From JARBUG01 sp035628915 (GTDB lineage Bacteria; Bacillota; Sulfobacillia; Symbiobacteriales; Symbiobacteriaceae): a DNA stretch of 64,000 nucleotides. The DNA is taken from NCBI GenBank assembly GCA_035628915.1, contig DASPIW010000048.1, positions 205,174-269,173 on the forward strand, in the 5' to 3' direction. Under the pieces are notes generated by a model, which searched no databases, was not told the origin of the DNA, and worked only from the letters and a program-made list of their open reading frames with translations. The position numbers and the translations under genes are program-made. This document shows positions 1-7,792 of the stretch, in pieces. Numbering within the stretch: position 1 is the first letter of the stretch; every line of letters starts with the position of its first letter.

Positions 1-1
1 C

Positions 2-427
2 CAGCAGGACCTGGCCACTCGGGTATCGGGCGCCCTGGAGGCAACGGCTGCCGACCTGATCAGTGTCGTGCAATCCGCTGCCGCAGGCGCGGAGCTGGCC
101 GGGGTTCTCGAGCGGGAATTGCAGCAGCTGCTGAATCTGGGGCGGGGTTTGCAGGCTGAACTGCAGCAGGCGCAGGTCAACCGCTCCGCTCATCAGGCCG
201 CCGCCGGCCACGAGCCGGGCGCCCGCATCGAAGCGGTACTGGCCCGCATTTCCGAGGAAGTGCGGCAGCTGGTGTTGGGCACCGCCGAAACGGCCATGGC
301 GCTGGAAGAAGTCCGGCTGGCAGCCGGGAACCTGAATGCGGGCATGCAGTTCTATGCCGCCGATACTGCGGCCTGGGGCAAGGACGCCGCTGGTCTGGCC
401 GCCGCGCTGCAGGACCAGACGCTCTGA
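2..427 (+). CDS. Coiled-coil protein, C-terminal part (5' end outside window)
   Basis: The reading frame is open from the first bases of the window, so the gene starts upstream. The 141 visible residues are rich in Ala, Gln, Glu and Leu in a heptad-like pattern, with no membrane segment. The stretch ISEEVRQLVLGTAETAMALE has the helical, Ala/Glu-rich character of methyl-accepting chemotaxis signalling domains, but I see no diagnostic hairpin-tip motif. It is followed by a hairpin at 452-480 and then tatA. Function is not assigned; a chemoreceptor-like or filament-forming coiled coil is possible. Confidence 0.55.
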   Translation, partial: QQDLATRVSGALEATAADLISVVQSAAAGAELAGVLERELQQLLNLGRGLQAELQQAQVNRSAHQAAAGHEPGARIEAVLARISEEVRQLVLGTAETAMALEEVRLAAGNLNAGMQFYAADTAAWGKDAAGLAAALQDQTL

Positions 428-451
428 GAATCATAAGAGCAGGAAAACGCG

Positions 452-480
452 AGCCACATCCCGAACCATGGGATGTGGCT
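452..480 (+). terminator. Perfect 11-bp hairpin between the coiled-coil gene and tatA
   Basis: AGCCACATCCC at 452-462 pairs exactly with GGGATGTGGCT at 470-480 across a 7-nt loop. No long T-run follows, so it may be a weak terminator or a processing/stability hairpin in front of tatA. Confidence 0.5.
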
Positions 481-520
481 TATCGTCTGCCCCAGCGGGC
501 AATTCAGGGAGGAAAACGCT

Positions 521-703
521 ATGCGCAACATCGGCACGATGGAACTTGTGCTGATCGTCCTGGTCATCGTCTTGATTTTTGGCGCCGCGAAGCTGCCTCA
601 GCTCGGTCGTGCTGTGGGCGACACGCTTAAGGAATTTAAGAAATCTATGAAGGATGCCAGCACTGACGAAAAGGCAGAAGAGAAGAGCACCGAGAAAAAA
701 TAA
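521..703 (+). CDS. tatA: Sec-independent translocase subunit TatA/E
   Basis: A 60-residue protein with the TatA layout: a short N-terminus, one membrane helix (about residues 6-22), the hinge FGAAKLPQLGRAVGDTLKEF, then a charged amphipathic tail rich in Lys and Glu. TatA oligomers form the membrane passage for folded Tat substrates. The start is the ATG preceded by GGGAGG; an upstream in-frame ATG lies inside the preceding hairpin and lacks a ribosome binding site. No tatC is in the window, but the GH1 glycosidase at 33326-34813 carries a twin-arginine signal and is a plausible client. Family assignment is firm; whether it is TatA or TatE is not resolved. Confidence 0.93.
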   Translation: MRNIGTMELVLIVLVIVLIFGAAKLPQLGRAVGDTLKEFKKSMKDASTDEKAEEKSTEKK

Positions 704-806
704 CGCCTTTCCCCCGGTCTGCCTGGGAGAGCCGCGCCCTTCACGGGGGGCTCCGTTCCCGGGTACGACCGGGGGTTTCGGTTATACCCAAGGAGTGGAT
801 GTGCAC

Positions 807-1697
807 ATGGTGCTGCAACTGAACGGCGTCTTTGCCCCGGTTCCCACGGCTTTCGACGGTGACGGAAACCTGGCCCTGGACCAGTACCAGGCCAATATTG
901 CCGCCCTGTGCGGCGCCGGGCTTGATGGCGTCGTCCTGCTGGGGTCGAACGGCGAGTACGTCTACCTTGATGAGGCGGAGAAGCGCGAGGTAATCCGGGC
1001 AGGCCTGGAGGCACTCCCCAAGGGCAAGCTGGGTCTGGTGGGCACCGGGTGCGAATCGACGCGGGCGACGGTAACCCTAACCGAGGAGGCGGCCCGGCTG
1101 GGCGCCCACGCGGTCATGGTGGTGCATCCATGTTACTATAAGCCCCTCATGACCAAGGCTGCCCTGCTAGAGCATTACCGGGCAGTGGGCAAGGCTTCGC
1201 CGGTGCCGGTCATGCTCTACAGCGTTCCCAAGTTTACGGGCTTCGACCTCCCGGTCGAGGTGGCGGTTGCGCTTTCGCAGGAGGAGAACATTATCGGCAT
1301 AAAGGACAGCGCCGGCAACGTGATTCAGTTGCAGGAGTTGCTCCTGAAGTCCCGGCCCGGCTGGAACGTGCTGGTCGGCACCGGCAGCGCCTTCCTGGCT
1401 GCGCTGAGCGTCGGCGTACGCGGCGGGGTGCTCGCCCTGGCCGATGTGGCGCCCGCTGAGTGCGTCGACCTGTACAACCTTTGCCAGGCCGGTCGGTGGG
1501 TGGAAGCACAGGCGTTGCAGGCCCGGCTTCTTCCGGTCAACCAGGCCGTTGGCGGTTATCTGGGAATTCCCGGCGTCAAGGCTGCCATGGAGATGCGCGG
1601 CTGGTACGGCGGTCCGCCGCGGTTGCCCCTGCAGCCACTGAGCAACGCAGAACGCACTTCTCTGCGAAACATTCTCACCAGTGCCAGCTTGATTTGA
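807..1697 (+). CDS. Dihydrodipicolinate synthase family aldolase (HOGA-like)
   Basis: A 296-residue class I aldolase/lyase of the DapA superfamily (TIM barrel). Visible signatures are GSNGEYVYL near residue 44, the tyrosine region HPCYYKPLM, and the Schiff-base lysine in IIGIKDSAGN. GSNGE instead of the GTTGE typical of true DapA resembles 4-hydroxy-2-oxoglutarate aldolase. A role in keto-acid cleavage is therefore as likely as lysine synthesis, and no other lysine gene is adjacent. An in-frame GTG at 801 sits 5 nt after AGGAG and is an equally good start; the ATG at 807 is used here. The next gene follows after 14 nt and is probably co-transcribed. Confidence 0.85.
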   Translation: MVLQLNGVFAPVPTAFDGDGNLALDQYQANIAALCGAGLDGVVLLGSNGEYVYLDEAEKREVIRAGLEALPKGKLGLVGTGCESTRATVTLTEEAARLGAHAVMVVHPCYYKPLMTKAALLEHYRAVGKASPVPVMLYSVPKFTGFDLPVEVAVALSQEENIIGIKDSAGNVIQLQELLLKSRPGWNVLVGTGSAFLAALSVGVRGGVLALADVAPAECVDLYNLCQAGRWVEAQALQARLLPVNQAVGGYLGIPGVKAAMEMRGWYGGPPRLPLQPLSNAERTSLRNILTSASLI

Positions 1698-1711
1698 AAG
1701 GAGCGAGCCAC

Positions 1712-2842
1712 ATGGCCACGTCCTGCCCCCGGTGGGTGAGCGCGGCAGCGGCACTTCTGCTTATGTTGTGCGCCGGCACGGCGTTCGGCGCCGACCCGTC
1801 AGCTCAGCCGCCTATGCCGCAGCGGAACTACAAAGATGCACAGTATGTGCAGCTGTCATTGGGCCAGCCCAACCTGGAAGATGGACTGCGCCTGGTGGAC
1901 GGGCTGCCCGACGGCCTGACCCAGCCTTCGCTTGAGCTGGGCGGGCGCCAGTCCCTCGCCAATCAGATCGCACCCGAGCGATATTTCTACTTTGATGTGG
2001 ACGATACGTACATCAGCGGTGGGAAGAATAAGGTGCAGATTGCCGTCACCTACCGCGACATGGGGCTGACACCCATCTACCTTGAGTATGACTCCTATGA
2101 CCCGCTGCGCCCGCAGTCAAAAGCCGACGACGTGACGAGGAAACGGGTCGTGCTGACGAGCCGGGGTAACACGGAAGGGCTGAAGACCCAGTTTGCCACC
2201 CTGGAGGACGCCCGGTTCAGCGGTACACAGGCAGGCGGAGCGGATTTCCGGGTCTTCACCACAGACGCCCTGATCCTGACCAACGTCTCCGTCCTGCGCA
2301 TGGCTCATGAGGAGCCGGCGCCGTCCATCCGGGTCCAGTTGGACGGCAAACTGGTTACCTTTGATCCCAATGAGGTGCAGCCGTTTATCCAGAATAACCG
2401 CACGCTGGTGCCCATGCGGGCCATCTTCAACGCCCTGGGCGTCCGCAACGACGATATCATCTGGCACAACGACACTCGGACGGTGGAGGCAAAGAAAGGC
2501 AATACGATGATTGCCCTCACCATCGACGATGTGACGGTTAAGGTCAACGGGAAGGTTTTGGACGAGAAGCTCGACCAGCCCGCGATCATCGTCGGCAGCC
2601 GGACGGTCGTGCCGCTGCGCTTCGTGGCCACGCAGTTCGGGCTGAAGGTCGAGTGGAACGAGGCCGAGCGGATGGTGATTCTCACCACCCTGCCGCCGGC
2701 GCCCGCCGACCCCACGTGGCCGACGTTCCCGCTGCCTCCGGCGCAGCCCGGGTCAACGCAGCCCGGGTCAACGCAGCCCGGCACGCCGCAGCCCGGCACG
2801 CCGCAGCCCGGTACCACTCAGCCCTCTCCGCCTAAGCCGTAA
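1712..2842 (+). CDS. Secreted protein with copper-amine-oxidase N-like (stalk) domain
   Basis: A 376-residue exported protein. The N-terminus is a signal peptide with a hydrophobic core ending at AFGA (about residue 26). The middle (about 30-200) is unassigned. Residues about 215-325 match the stalk domain common in Firmicute surface proteins, with the repeated pattern NNRTLVPMRAIFNALGV and SRTVVPLRFVATQFGL. The tail is a low-complexity QPG(S/T)TQ repeat ending in Pro-rich sequence, encoded by a 15-bp tandem repeat and likely a flexible wall linker. The ATG follows AAAGGAG. Catalytic copper amine oxidase activity is not implied: only the N-terminal accessory fold is present. Confidence 0.8.
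   Translation: MATSCPRWVSAAAALLLMLCAGTAFGADPSAQPPMPQRNYKDAQYVQLSLGQPNLEDGLRLVDGLPDGLTQPSLELGGRQSLANQIAPERYFYFDVDDTYISGGKNKVQIAVTYRDMGLTPIYLEYDSYDPLRPQSKADDVTRKRVVLTSRGNTEGLKTQFATLEDARFSGTQAGGADFRVFTTDALILTNVSVLRMAHEEPAPSIRVQLDGKLVTFDPNEVQPFIQNNRTLVPMRAIFNALGVRNDDIIWHNDTRTVEAKKGNTMIALTIDDVTVKVNGKVLDEKLDQPAIIVGSRTVVPLRFVATQFGLKVEWNEAERMVILTTLPPAPADPTWPTFPLPPAQPGSTQPGSTQPGTPQPGTPQPGTTQPSPPKP
2744..2833 (+). repeat. 15-bp tandem repeat, five units plus one degenerate unit
   Basis: Units begin CAGCCCGG and encode the pentapeptide QPG(S/T)(T/P). Units 1-2 are identical and units 3-4 are identical, suggesting recent pairwise duplication. This is a likely site of length variation in the surface protein tail. 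Confidence 0.85.
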
Positions 2843-2857
2843 GGAGGCCCATTACCC

Positions 2858-3685
2858 TTGCTCTGGGTTATTCCCCTGCTTTCGGGCGCCCTGCTCATGG
2901 CACTTTCCGTCAACCTGTTTCTCGTGCCCCTGAAGCTCGCCGAAGGCGGCGTGGTGGGTGTGGGCATCATCCTCCAGCACAAGCTGGGCGTACCCATCTG
3001 GGCCACGACGCTCTTGCTCAACATCCCCGTTATCGCCATGGGCGTGAGGGTCAGGGGCTGGAACCTGCTCTGGAAGTCGCTCGTCGGCGTCGGCGCCTTC
3101 TCGCTCTTCCTGGGCCTGACCCAGCGCATGCAGCCCGTGACCAACCAGACCATTCTCGCAATCGTCTACGGCGGGCTTCTGATGGGCCTTGGCCTCGGGC
3201 TGGTGCTGCGCTCCGGCGGCACCACCGGCGGGACGGACATTCTGGCCATCGTGGGGCATCAGAAGTTCGGGCTCTCCGTCGGAACGCTGGTGATGGGCGT
3301 CGATGCCTGCGTCCTACTGGCAGCCGGCTTCGCCTTCTCCGCGGAGGCGGCGATGTGGTCGGCCATTACTCTGCTGATTTCAAGCAGGGTGGTCGACCTG
3401 GTTCAGGAAGGCTTCTACGCCGCCAAGGGCCTGACCATCATCACCACCGAACCCAAGCAGATTGCCCAGCGCATCATGGACGAGGTGGGCCGGGGCTGCA
3501 CGATCCTCCCCGCTGTCGGGGCGTATACCGGGCAGGCCAAGAGCATGCTCTACGTGGTGCTCCAGCGCGGTGAGCTCCAGCCGGTGAAGGCGATGGTCAA
3601 CGCCATCGACCCCCGATCGTTCATGGTCGTCAGCGACGTGCACGAAGTGCTGGGCGAAGGCTTCCGGGACCCGGATCCTAAGTAG
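2858..3685 (+). CDS. YitT family membrane protein (DUF2179 C-terminal domain)
   Basis: A 275-residue integral membrane protein. It has about five hydrophobic segments in residues 1-170, with the YitT-family features LKLAEGGVVGVGIIL and RSGGTTGGTDILA. A soluble C-terminal DUF2179 domain covers about residues 185-265 (GLTIITTEPKQIAQRIMDEV, GRGCTILPAVGAYTGQ). YitT proteins are widespread in Firmicutes and their function is not established. The start is TTG at 2858, ten bases after AAGGAGG; there is no ATG nearby. The gene follows the stalk-domain gene by 15 nt. Confidence 0.87.
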   Translation: MLWVIPLLSGALLMALSVNLFLVPLKLAEGGVVGVGIILQHKLGVPIWATTLLLNIPVIAMGVRVRGWNLLWKSLVGVGAFSLFLGLTQRMQPVTNQTILAIVYGGLLMGLGLGLVLRSGGTTGGTDILAIVGHQKFGLSVGTLVMGVDACVLLAAGFAFSAEAAMWSAITLLISSRVVDLVQEGFYAAKGLTIITTEPKQIAQRIMDEVGRGCTILPAVGAYTGQAKSMLYVVLQRGELQPVKAMVNAIDPRSFMVVSDVHEVLGEGFRDPDPK

Positions 3686-3707
3686 CACAAATTGTTCTCG
3701 AAGCCAA

Positions 3708-3738
3708 GGGCGTATGTGCATCCTCTGCACGTACGCCC
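3708..3738 (+). terminator. 13-bp hairpin after the YitT gene
   Basis: GGGCGTATGTGCA at 3708-3720 pairs with TGCACGTACGCCC at 3726-3738 (one G-T pair, 5-nt loop). It is placed 22 nt after the stop codon; the following bases are only weakly T-rich. Confidence 0.6.
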
Positions 3739-3821
3739 TGAATCCTGCTCGCTGCTGTGGACGCAGGCTACGCTGCAGTCCTCATGTCATTGAAGGCTGC
3801 TTATGTGAGGTAATGGAGACA

Positions 3822-3976
3822 TTTTGCCACGGAGTGCGCGGAAGTACGGAGGCCACGGAATGGGACGAAAAAGTGGTGATGGCGCCGTGCCATCTGCGGA
3901 ATCCGCGCCCATATCACATTCCCACTTCCACTGCCGCGATTTCCGTGTCCCATTCCGCGTCCTCCGTGGAAAAAAC
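3822..3976. repeat. Imperfect inverted repeat of CACGGAG-type interspersed sequence
   Basis: The left arm contains CCACGGAGTGCGCGGAA (3827-3843). The right arm, read on the minus strand, contains CCACGGAGGACGCGGAA (3953-3969). Both are preceded by T-runs and accompanied by copies of GGAATGGGA. No convincing gene occupies 3739-4097, and short frames across it look like antisense noise. Very similar CACGGAG/CTCCGTG motifs recur as interspersed palindromic repeats in many bacterial genomes, so this is probably such an element rather than a coding remnant. Confidence 0.6.
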
Positions 3977-4097
3977 CCCGTTCCCATTCCCACATTCAAG
4001 TCCCGTACTGCTACATGGCGGCAGGCCAACAGGTGATTGATCGCCGCCGCCTCGAACTATCCGGATGAGAAGAAACGAGCGGGGGGGAAGAACCGGC

Positions 4098-5450
4098 GTG
4101 GAGATCACACAGCTGATGCAGGCTGCAGCGCCCCTCCTGGAAGCCCTGCACGACGGCGTGGCCGTCTGCGATGCGGACGGGATCGTCGTGTATGTAAACG
4201 AAGCGAACGCACGCATTACCGGGATGGTCGCCCGGAACGTGCTGGAACGGCCCGTCCGGGAAGTGGCGCCCGATTCGCATCTGCTGCAGGTGTTGGAGTC
4301 CCGGCGGCCGCTGGTGGGCGTGCGCACGCGGGTTGCCGGGCGTGAGGTCATCTCCAACATCGTGCCGCTGCAGGAAGGGGGCCGGCTCATCGGCGCCGTC
4401 TCCGTCTTCCGGGACGTCACGGAAGTGATGGCCCTGAACGCCCAGCTTGCCGAGGCGCACAACACCATCGCCCTGCTGCGGGGCTACTTGAGCACGGGCG
4501 ATGAGCTGGACGGCGTGGTCATCGGGCGGAGCCCGGTGGCCCAGCGGGCCTTCAATCTGGCCCTGCGGGCGGCGGCTGTGGGCTCTCCGGTCCTGATCGA
4601 GGGGGAGAGCGGCACCGGCAAGGAGGTCGTGGCTCGGCTGATTCACGCCCACAGCGACCGCAAGGGGCGCCCATTCATCGCCATGAACTGCGCCGCCGTG
4701 CCCGCCACGCTGCTGGAAAGCGAGCTGTTCGGCTACGACGAAGGCGCCTTCACGGGCGCCCGCCGGGGCGGCCGGGCAGGCCTGTTCGAGATGGCCGACG
4801 GCGGCACGCTCTTCCTCGACGAAATTGGCGATATGGAGCTGGCCATGCAGGCCAAGCTCCTCCGAGCGCTGCAGGGTGGCGAATTCCGCCGGCTGGGCGG
4901 CGGTGCAGTCCGCAAGTCTGACGTGCGCATCATATCGGCGACGAACCGGCCTCTGCAGGGGCTCGTCGAGGCGAAGCAGTTCCGGGAAGACCTGTACTAC
5001 CGGCTGCGCGTGATCCGCATCCTGCTGCCGCCCCTGCGGGAGCGGCGGGAGGACCTGCCCACCTTTATCGAGCACGGCCTGCGGCGGGCCGGCGAGCGGC
5101 TGGGACGGGCGCCCGCCGCCCTCGACCAGGCGGCGCTGCGATTGCTGCTGGCGTACCAGTACCCGGGCAACGTGCGGGAACTGGAGAACCTGCTGGAGCA
5201 GGCGATGGTGCTGGACGACGACGGCGTCATCACGGAGAGCGACCTGCCGCCGGAGGTGGCGCCCAGAGACGCGGGCGCGACGGTCGGCCTACTGGCCGAA
5301 ACCGCCGGCTTTCCGGGGTGGGATGAAGTGGAGAAGGCCCTGCTGGAAGCGGGCCTGCGCCATTTCTCGTCCAAGGCTGCGCTGGCCGAGCATTTGGGGA
5401 TGGGGCGGGCTACCCTCTACCGGAAGCTGGCGAAGCATGGGTTGCAGTAA
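4098..5450 (+). CDS. PAS-domain sigma-54-dependent transcriptional activator
   Basis: A 450-residue bacterial enhancer-binding protein. Residues about 5-115 form a PAS sensor (LHDGVAVCDADGIVVYVNEA). The AAA+ domain spans about 135-370, with Walker A GESGTGKE, the sigma-54 contact loop GAFTGA, Walker B GGTLFLDEIGD and the late motif YPGNVRELENLLEQA. A Fis-type helix-turn-helix closes the protein (AALAEHLGMGRATLYRKL). The GTG at 4098 lies 8 nt after a G-rich ribosome binding site; an in-frame ATG at 4065 is an alternative. It has no receiver domain, so it probably senses a small ligand through PAS. The gene ends 152 nt before tnaA, and the spacer carries inverted repeats and a -24/-12 promoter, so tnaA is the predicted target. 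Confidence 0.9.
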   Translation: MEITQLMQAAAPLLEALHDGVAVCDADGIVVYVNEANARITGMVARNVLERPVREVAPDSHLLQVLESRRPLVGVRTRVAGREVISNIVPLQEGGRLIGAVSVFRDVTEVMALNAQLAEAHNTIALLRGYLSTGDELDGVVIGRSPVAQRAFNLALRAAAVGSPVLIEGESGTGKEVVARLIHAHSDRKGRPFIAMNCAAVPATLLESELFGYDEGAFTGARRGGRAGLFEMADGGTLFLDEIGDMELAMQAKLLRALQGGEFRRLGGGAVRKSDVRIISATNRPLQGLVEAKQFREDLYYRLRVIRILLPPLRERREDLPTFIEHGLRRAGERLGRAPAALDQAALRLLLAYQYPGNVRELENLLEQAMVLDDDGVITESDLPPEVAPRDAGATVGLLAETAGFPGWDEVEKALLEAGLRHFSSKAALAEHLGMGRATLYRKLAKHGLQ

Positions 5451-5451
5451 T

Positions 5452-5504
5452 TGTCTCACGCTGTATCGAAATGAGACATCTATGCCGGGGTATCGCGTCT
5501 CATT
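5452..5504 (+). promoter_or_regulatory. Inverted-repeat activator sites (candidate UAS) upstream of tnaA
   Basis: TGTCTCA (5452-5458), TGAGACA (5472-5478, extended as AATGAGAC 5470-5477) and GTCTCATT (5497-5504) form overlapping inverted pairs. The spacing places the half-sites about 40-90 bp upstream of the -24 element. The arrangement is typical of enhancer sites for a sigma-54 activator, and the candidate regulator gene ends immediately upstream. Confidence 0.7.
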
Positions 5505-5542
5505 TTGATCCATTAACACCCTTCAAGCGGCCAATCGGCGGG

Positions 5543-5558
5543 TGGCATAGTTCTTGCA
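5543..5558 (+). promoter_or_regulatory. Sigma-54 (-24/-12) promoter of tnaA
   Basis: TGGCATAGTTCTTGCA matches the consensus TGGCAC-N5-TTGCA, with GG and GC elements at the correct separation. Transcription would start near 5570, giving a leader of about 33 nt before the tnaA ATG. Confidence 0.85.
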
Positions 5559-5602
5559 AAAACTATCAGGCAAGACGGACACTGTGGAAGGGTGGATTTC
5601 GC

Positions 5603-6991
5603 ATGCGATATGCCGAGCCCTACAAGATTAAGATGGTCGAACCAATCCGCCTGATTCCCCGCCCCGAACGCGAAGCCCGCATTCGTGAAGCCGGCTACAA
5701 CATCTTCGGCCTGCGCTCGCGCGATGTTTTCATTGACTTGCTGACCGACAGCGGCACCGGCGCCATGAGCGACGACCAGTGGGCCGCCCTCATGCGCGGC
5801 GACGAGGCGTACGCCGGCAGCGACAGCTATTACCGGCTCCAGGAGACCGTCGAGTCGATCACCGGGTATAAGTGGGTGATTCCCACCCACCAGGGCCGGG
5901 GCGCCGAGCAGTGCCTCATGCCGCAAATCGTCCGCCGGCCGGGCCTGTACGTGCTGGGCAATATGCATTTCGACACGACCCGCGCGCACATTCAGCTGGC
6001 GGGCGGACGGCCCGTCGACCTGGTCGTCGACGAGGCGAAGGATACGGACAACTACTACCCCTTCAAGGGCAACATCGACCTTGACAAGCTGCGCCGGTTC
6101 ATCGTCGAGCATGGCCCCCAGAACATCGGGGCGATCATCATGACGGTCACCTGCAACTCCGCCGGGGGCCAGCCCGTCTCCATGGCCAACATCCGGGCGG
6201 CGGCCGCGATCGCCCGCGAGTTCCACATCCCCTATCTCTTCGACACGGCCCGGTACGCGGAGAACTGCTTCTTCATCCGGCAGCGGGAAGAGGGCTACGA
6301 GGGCAAGCAGCCCATTGAGATCGCCCGCGAAATGTTCTCGTATGGCGACGGCCTGATGATGAGCGCTAAAAAGGACGGCCTGGTCAACATCGGCGGCCTG
6401 CTGGCGTTTAAGGATGAAGAACTCTACCGCGCGGCCGCCGGCCTCGTCGTACCCTTCGAAGGGTTCCTCACCTACGGCGGCCTGGCCGGGCGGGACCTGG
6501 AAGCCCTGGCCGTCGGCCTGATGGAAGCCCTCGACGTTGAGTACCTCGGCAGCCGTATCGGGCAGGTGGCCTATCTGGGCGAAGAGCTGCACAAGGCGGG
6601 CGTACCGATTCAGCTCCCTGTCGGTGGCCACGCCGTCTTCGTTGATGCGGCCCGGTTCCTGCCCCACATTCCGGCAGACCAGTTCCCGGGTCACGCCCTC
6701 GCCGTGGAACTCTATATCGAAGGCGGCGTCCGGGGCGTCGAGGTCGGCTCGCTGATGATGGGCCGCGACCCCGAGACCGGCGAGCAGTTGCCCTCCGATT
6801 TCGAGTTTCTGCGCCTCGCCATTCCCCGCCGGACCTACACCAACAACCATATGGACGTCGTGGCCGACGCCCTTAAGGCTGTCTACGACCGGCGCCACAC
6901 CGTGCGCGGCGTCCGGTTCACCCAGGAGCCCAGGGTTCTGCGCCACTTCACGGCCCGGTTTGAGCCGGCCGAGGCGCCGGTCGCACGCTAA
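5603..6991 (+). CDS. tnaA: Tryptophan indole-lyase (tryptophanase)
   Basis: A 462-residue PLP enzyme that cleaves L-tryptophan to indole, pyruvate and ammonia. It is full length for the tryptophanase / tyrosine phenol-lyase family. Conserved blocks include DVFIDLLTDSGTGAMS, THQGRGAEQ, NSAGGQPVSMAN and the PLP lysine in MSAKKDGLVNIGG. Two positions favour tryptophanase: FDTT (Asp as in E. coli TnaA, where TPL has Thr), and GVEVGS where TPL has its phenol-binding Arg. The ATG follows GGAAGGGTGG. The gene sits behind a sigma-54 promoter and next to a PAS activator, unlike the TnaC attenuation of E. coli. Symbiobacterium is known for this enzyme. A terminator follows at 7010. Confidence 0.93.
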   Translation: MRYAEPYKIKMVEPIRLIPRPEREARIREAGYNIFGLRSRDVFIDLLTDSGTGAMSDDQWAALMRGDEAYAGSDSYYRLQETVESITGYKWVIPTHQGRGAEQCLMPQIVRRPGLYVLGNMHFDTTRAHIQLAGGRPVDLVVDEAKDTDNYYPFKGNIDLDKLRRFIVEHGPQNIGAIIMTVTCNSAGGQPVSMANIRAAAAIAREFHIPYLFDTARYAENCFFIRQREEGYEGKQPIEIAREMFSYGDGLMMSAKKDGLVNIGGLLAFKDEELYRAAAGLVVPFEGFLTYGGLAGRDLEALAVGLMEALDVEYLGSRIGQVAYLGEELHKAGVPIQLPVGGHAVFVDAARFLPHIPADQFPGHALAVELYIEGGVRGVEVGSLMMGRDPETGEQLPSDFEFLRLAIPRRTYTNNHMDVVADALKAVYDRRHTVRGVRFTQEPRVLRHFTARFEPAEAPVAR

Positions 6992-7009
6992 AGGATCGTC
7001 AGCACGCGC

Positions 7010-7037
7010 AAGGCAGGAGCCGTAAGGTTCCTGCCTT
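7010..7037 (+). terminator. Terminator after tnaA
   Basis: AAGGCAGGA (7010-7018) pairs with TCCTGCCTT (7029-7037), followed by a T-rich stretch. Confidence 0.75.
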
Positions 7038-7106
7038 TCTGCATTTCTGCCCGTCCAGCCGGATAGGGTATCGCAAGGCCGATGACCGAGGAGGGAGTGG
7101 TGGCCC

Positions 7107-7739
7107 ATGAGCCTCATCAGCCCGATGGCGGGGATGAATCCGCCCGTTCTGGTCGTGACTGGGGAAGGAAGGACTGACGTTGTGCCCGATGTGGTCGTGT
7201 TGAGCCTGGGGGTAACGACCCGGGCCCAGCAGGCGGCGACAGCCTTTCAGCAGACGGCCGCGGCGCTCAGTCGGGTGGTAAGCGCCCTGCGGGCGGCGGG
7301 CGTGCCGCAGGAGCAGATTCAGACCACGCAGGTCTCCCTGCAGCCGATCGTGGAGAATGGCCGTCAGATTGGCTTCGATGCGACGGCCACCGTGCGGGTT
7401 ACGCTCCGCGACCCGTCCGCAGTGGGCGCCCTGATCGACCGGGCGGTAGCCGCCGGAGCAAACAACGTGGCCGGAATTAGCTTTGAGGTGCGCGACCCGA
7501 GCGCCGCCGAAGCCGCGGCGCTTTCGCTGGCCGTCCAGGCGGCCCAGCGCCAGGCAGTCGTTCTTGCGCGGTCGCTCGGCATCGCCCTCGGCCCCGTCCT
7601 GCGGGTCGAGGCGGAACCCGCCGGAGGTCCGGTTACGCCGCTTTTTGCGCGGGCCGTGGCCGCCGAGGCCGTGCCGGTGCTGCCCGGCACCATCGAAGTC
7701 ACAAGGCGGGTACGCGTCGAGTTTTTGGTGGGGCGGTGA
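7107..7739 (+). CDS. SIMPL domain protein (DUF541)
   Basis: A 210-residue protein with the SIMPL/DUF541 pattern: LVVTGEGRTDVVPDVVVLSL at the N-terminus, a helix of repeated heptads, EQIQTTQVSLQPI, and a C-terminal VTRRVRVEFLV strand. The biochemical role of these mostly exported proteins is unclear. Unlike most members, including the second copy at 52941-53618, no signal peptide is visible, so this one may be cytoplasmic. The ATG follows GAGGAGGG. It is followed by a separate copZ promoter. Confidence 0.8.
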   Translation: MSLISPMAGMNPPVLVVTGEGRTDVVPDVVVLSLGVTTRAQQAATAFQQTAAALSRVVSALRAAGVPQEQIQTTQVSLQPIVENGRQIGFDATATVRVTLRDPSAVGALIDRAVAAGANNVAGISFEVRDPSAAEAAALSLAVQAAQRQAVVLARSLGIALGPVLRVEAEPAGGPVTPLFARAVAAEAVPVLPGTIEVTRRVRVEFLVGR

Positions 7740-7749
7740 AATTTCGGGG

Positions 7750-7778
7750 TTGACGGGTCCACCATACCGGGCTACGAT
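7750..7778 (+). promoter_or_regulatory. Promoter of copZ
   Basis: TTGACG (7750-7755) and TACGAT (7773-7778) are separated by 17 bp. The predicted start, about 7785, lies just before the palindrome at 7793-7807. Confidence 0.65.
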
Positions 7779-7792
7779 GGAGGCAGAACCAG

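Noticed and set aside
2744..2833. Short tandem repeats considered as a CRISPR-like array
   Set aside because: Units are contiguous 15-mers without spacers and encode an in-frame QPG repeat.
1712..2842. Copper amine oxidase enzyme
   Set aside because: Only the N-terminal stalk-like domain is present; the catalytic domain with the topaquinone site is absent.
3714..4040. Plus- and minus-strand reading frames of 60-110 codons in the spacer before the PAS activator
   Set aside because: They lie on an inverted repeat, lack ribosome binding sites and give low-complexity antisense-like protein; the repeat explains them.
4098..5450. The PAS activator as a two-component response regulator (NtrC type)
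   Set aside because: There is no receiver domain; the N-terminus is a PAS sensor.
5513..7117. Long minus-strand frame opposite tnaA
   Set aside because: It is a shadow of codon bias in a high-GC gene; the tnaA frame has full family motifs.
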